This document shows positions 58,369 to 58,766 of a stretch of 58,766 bases of DNA, piece by piece. Position numbers and translations under genes: made by a program. Position 1 is the first letter of the stretch, and every line of letters starts with the position of its first letter. The stretch lies in assembly GCA_903851415.1 (NCBI GenBank), contig CAINOE010000201.1:1-58766 (forward strand), given 5' to 3'. The DNA comes from an uncultured Rhodopila sp. Its GTDB lineage: Bacteria > Pseudomonadota > Alphaproteobacteria > Acetobacterales > Acetobacteraceae. The notes beneath the pieces were generated by a model. The model was not told the origin of the DNA, did not search any database, and saw nothing but the letters and a program-made list of their open reading frames with translations.

Positions 58369-58766
58369 GGTCCGGGTTCGGGCCGCTTCGACTTGGCATA
58401 CCGCTGGCCTCGCAGGTGCGGGACCGGTGCGGCTAACGCCGGGCGGATCGCGGCTGTCGGTATCGCAGCAGCGGAAAGCAAGATTTAACACGGATTAAGC
58501 GGAATTAAGGGCACGGATTGCACGGACGCGGTCCTGGCGCATGAAGCGCCCCGGCCAGCCGTAGTTGCGGTCCAATCCGAGGCATCCTGATGCGGGTAAT
58601 CCGTGCCTTTATACCAATCCGCGTTGAGTTTGACACAAAGGCCGCCACTGATCGTCATGGCCCGGCTGTCATGTCCGTTTTCAAGAGCCTCGGACGCAAA
58701 TTCCCCTCCGGATTTTGCCGTTCCGGTTGAATTGTCCGATGCAGGCCTGCACGGAGGAGGGCGGGC
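58369..58766. other. Window-end intergenic region with repeats
   Basis: No gene is seen. The region contains a 10-bp inverted repeat (GGCACGGATT at 58510-58519, AATCCGTGCC at 58598-58607), the leader TACCAATCCGCGTTGAGTTTG near 58.61 kb and one half of a type A repeat from 58654. The window ends in the same gap. Confidence 0.5.
58654..58670. repeat. Half copy of type A dispersed repeat
   Basis: CGTCATGGCCCGGCTGT matches the left arm of the type A repeats; the right arm is not present within the window. The preceding leader is shared with the copy at 16.8 kb. Confidence 0.6.

Overview
This is a high-GC window from an alphaproteobacterium, most likely the Rhodospirillales/Acetobacteraceae. That placement is an inference. 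It rests on GC-rich codon use, an atpHAGDC operon without F0 genes, a TAXI-type TRAP binding protein, IlvD/EDD sugar-acid dehydratase and tartrate-dehydrogenase-like enzymes, a C-terminal-haem cytochrome c' and the character of the dispersed palindromes. There are no rRNA genes, no CRISPR array and no intact transposase; I saw no tRNA.

Layout. 1-8.3 kb: the 3' end of mfd coupled to a secreted SGNH hydrolase, small lipoproteins, a CPA1 Na+/H+ antiporter, a glycogen-debranching enzyme, a thioesterase and an Uma2 nuclease. 8.3-11.3 kb: a translationally coupled phosphotransferase/acyl-CoA dehydrogenase/SDR operon. 11.4-13.3 kb: a SLATT two-TM protein, a decayed copy of the SDR 3' end, and an AbrB-VapC module. 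13.3-16.4 kb: a TAXI binding protein, a tartrate/isopropylmalate-type dehydrogenase and a second Uma2. 16.9-23.6 kb: an FAD oxidoreductase-SelD fusion with a degenerate SelD active site, an IlvD-type sugar-acid dehydratase, a nucleotidyltransferase with a truncated HEPN partner, pyridoxal kinase and an Old Yellow Enzyme. 23.9-28.4 kb: a lipoprotein, an HtrA-like PDZ protein that lacks its catalytic triad, a metallo-beta-lactamase-fold hydrolase, an orphan DNA methyltransferase and a class II Fic protein. 28.4-31.6 kb: an AT-richer stretch carrying a 690-residue beta-helix repeat protein and small lipoproteins. 31.6-36.2 kb: toxin-antitoxin modules (Phd-PIN, HicAB, a MazE-like remnant) between an enolase-superfamily enzyme, a GNAT and a Tat-exported polysaccharide deacetylase. 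36.2-39.0 kb: a PhnW-like aminotransferase overlapping fhs. 39.5-45.7 kb: an RND pump and its adaptor, then an SDR and a TetR regulator with matching operators. 45.7-48.6 kb: a graveyard of toxin-antitoxin genes, an integrase fragment and an atpC-like remnant. 48.6-53.6 kb: the atpHAGDC operon with a clear terminator. 53.8-58.8 kb: a frameshifted small gene with an XRE partner, pqiBC, cytochrome c' and a LOG-family protein.

Housekeeping loci (mfd, fhs, atp, pqiBC) alternate with accessory patches that are rich in toxin-antitoxin genes, several of them broken. Two families of dispersed palindromic repeats lie in the gaps, and one of them appears to truncate a vapC. The most unusual signals are the FAD-SelD fusion without the catalytic Cys, the HtrA-like pseudoprotease, the frameshifted gene/XRE pair, and the operator motifs shared by two unlinked Phd-PIN modules.
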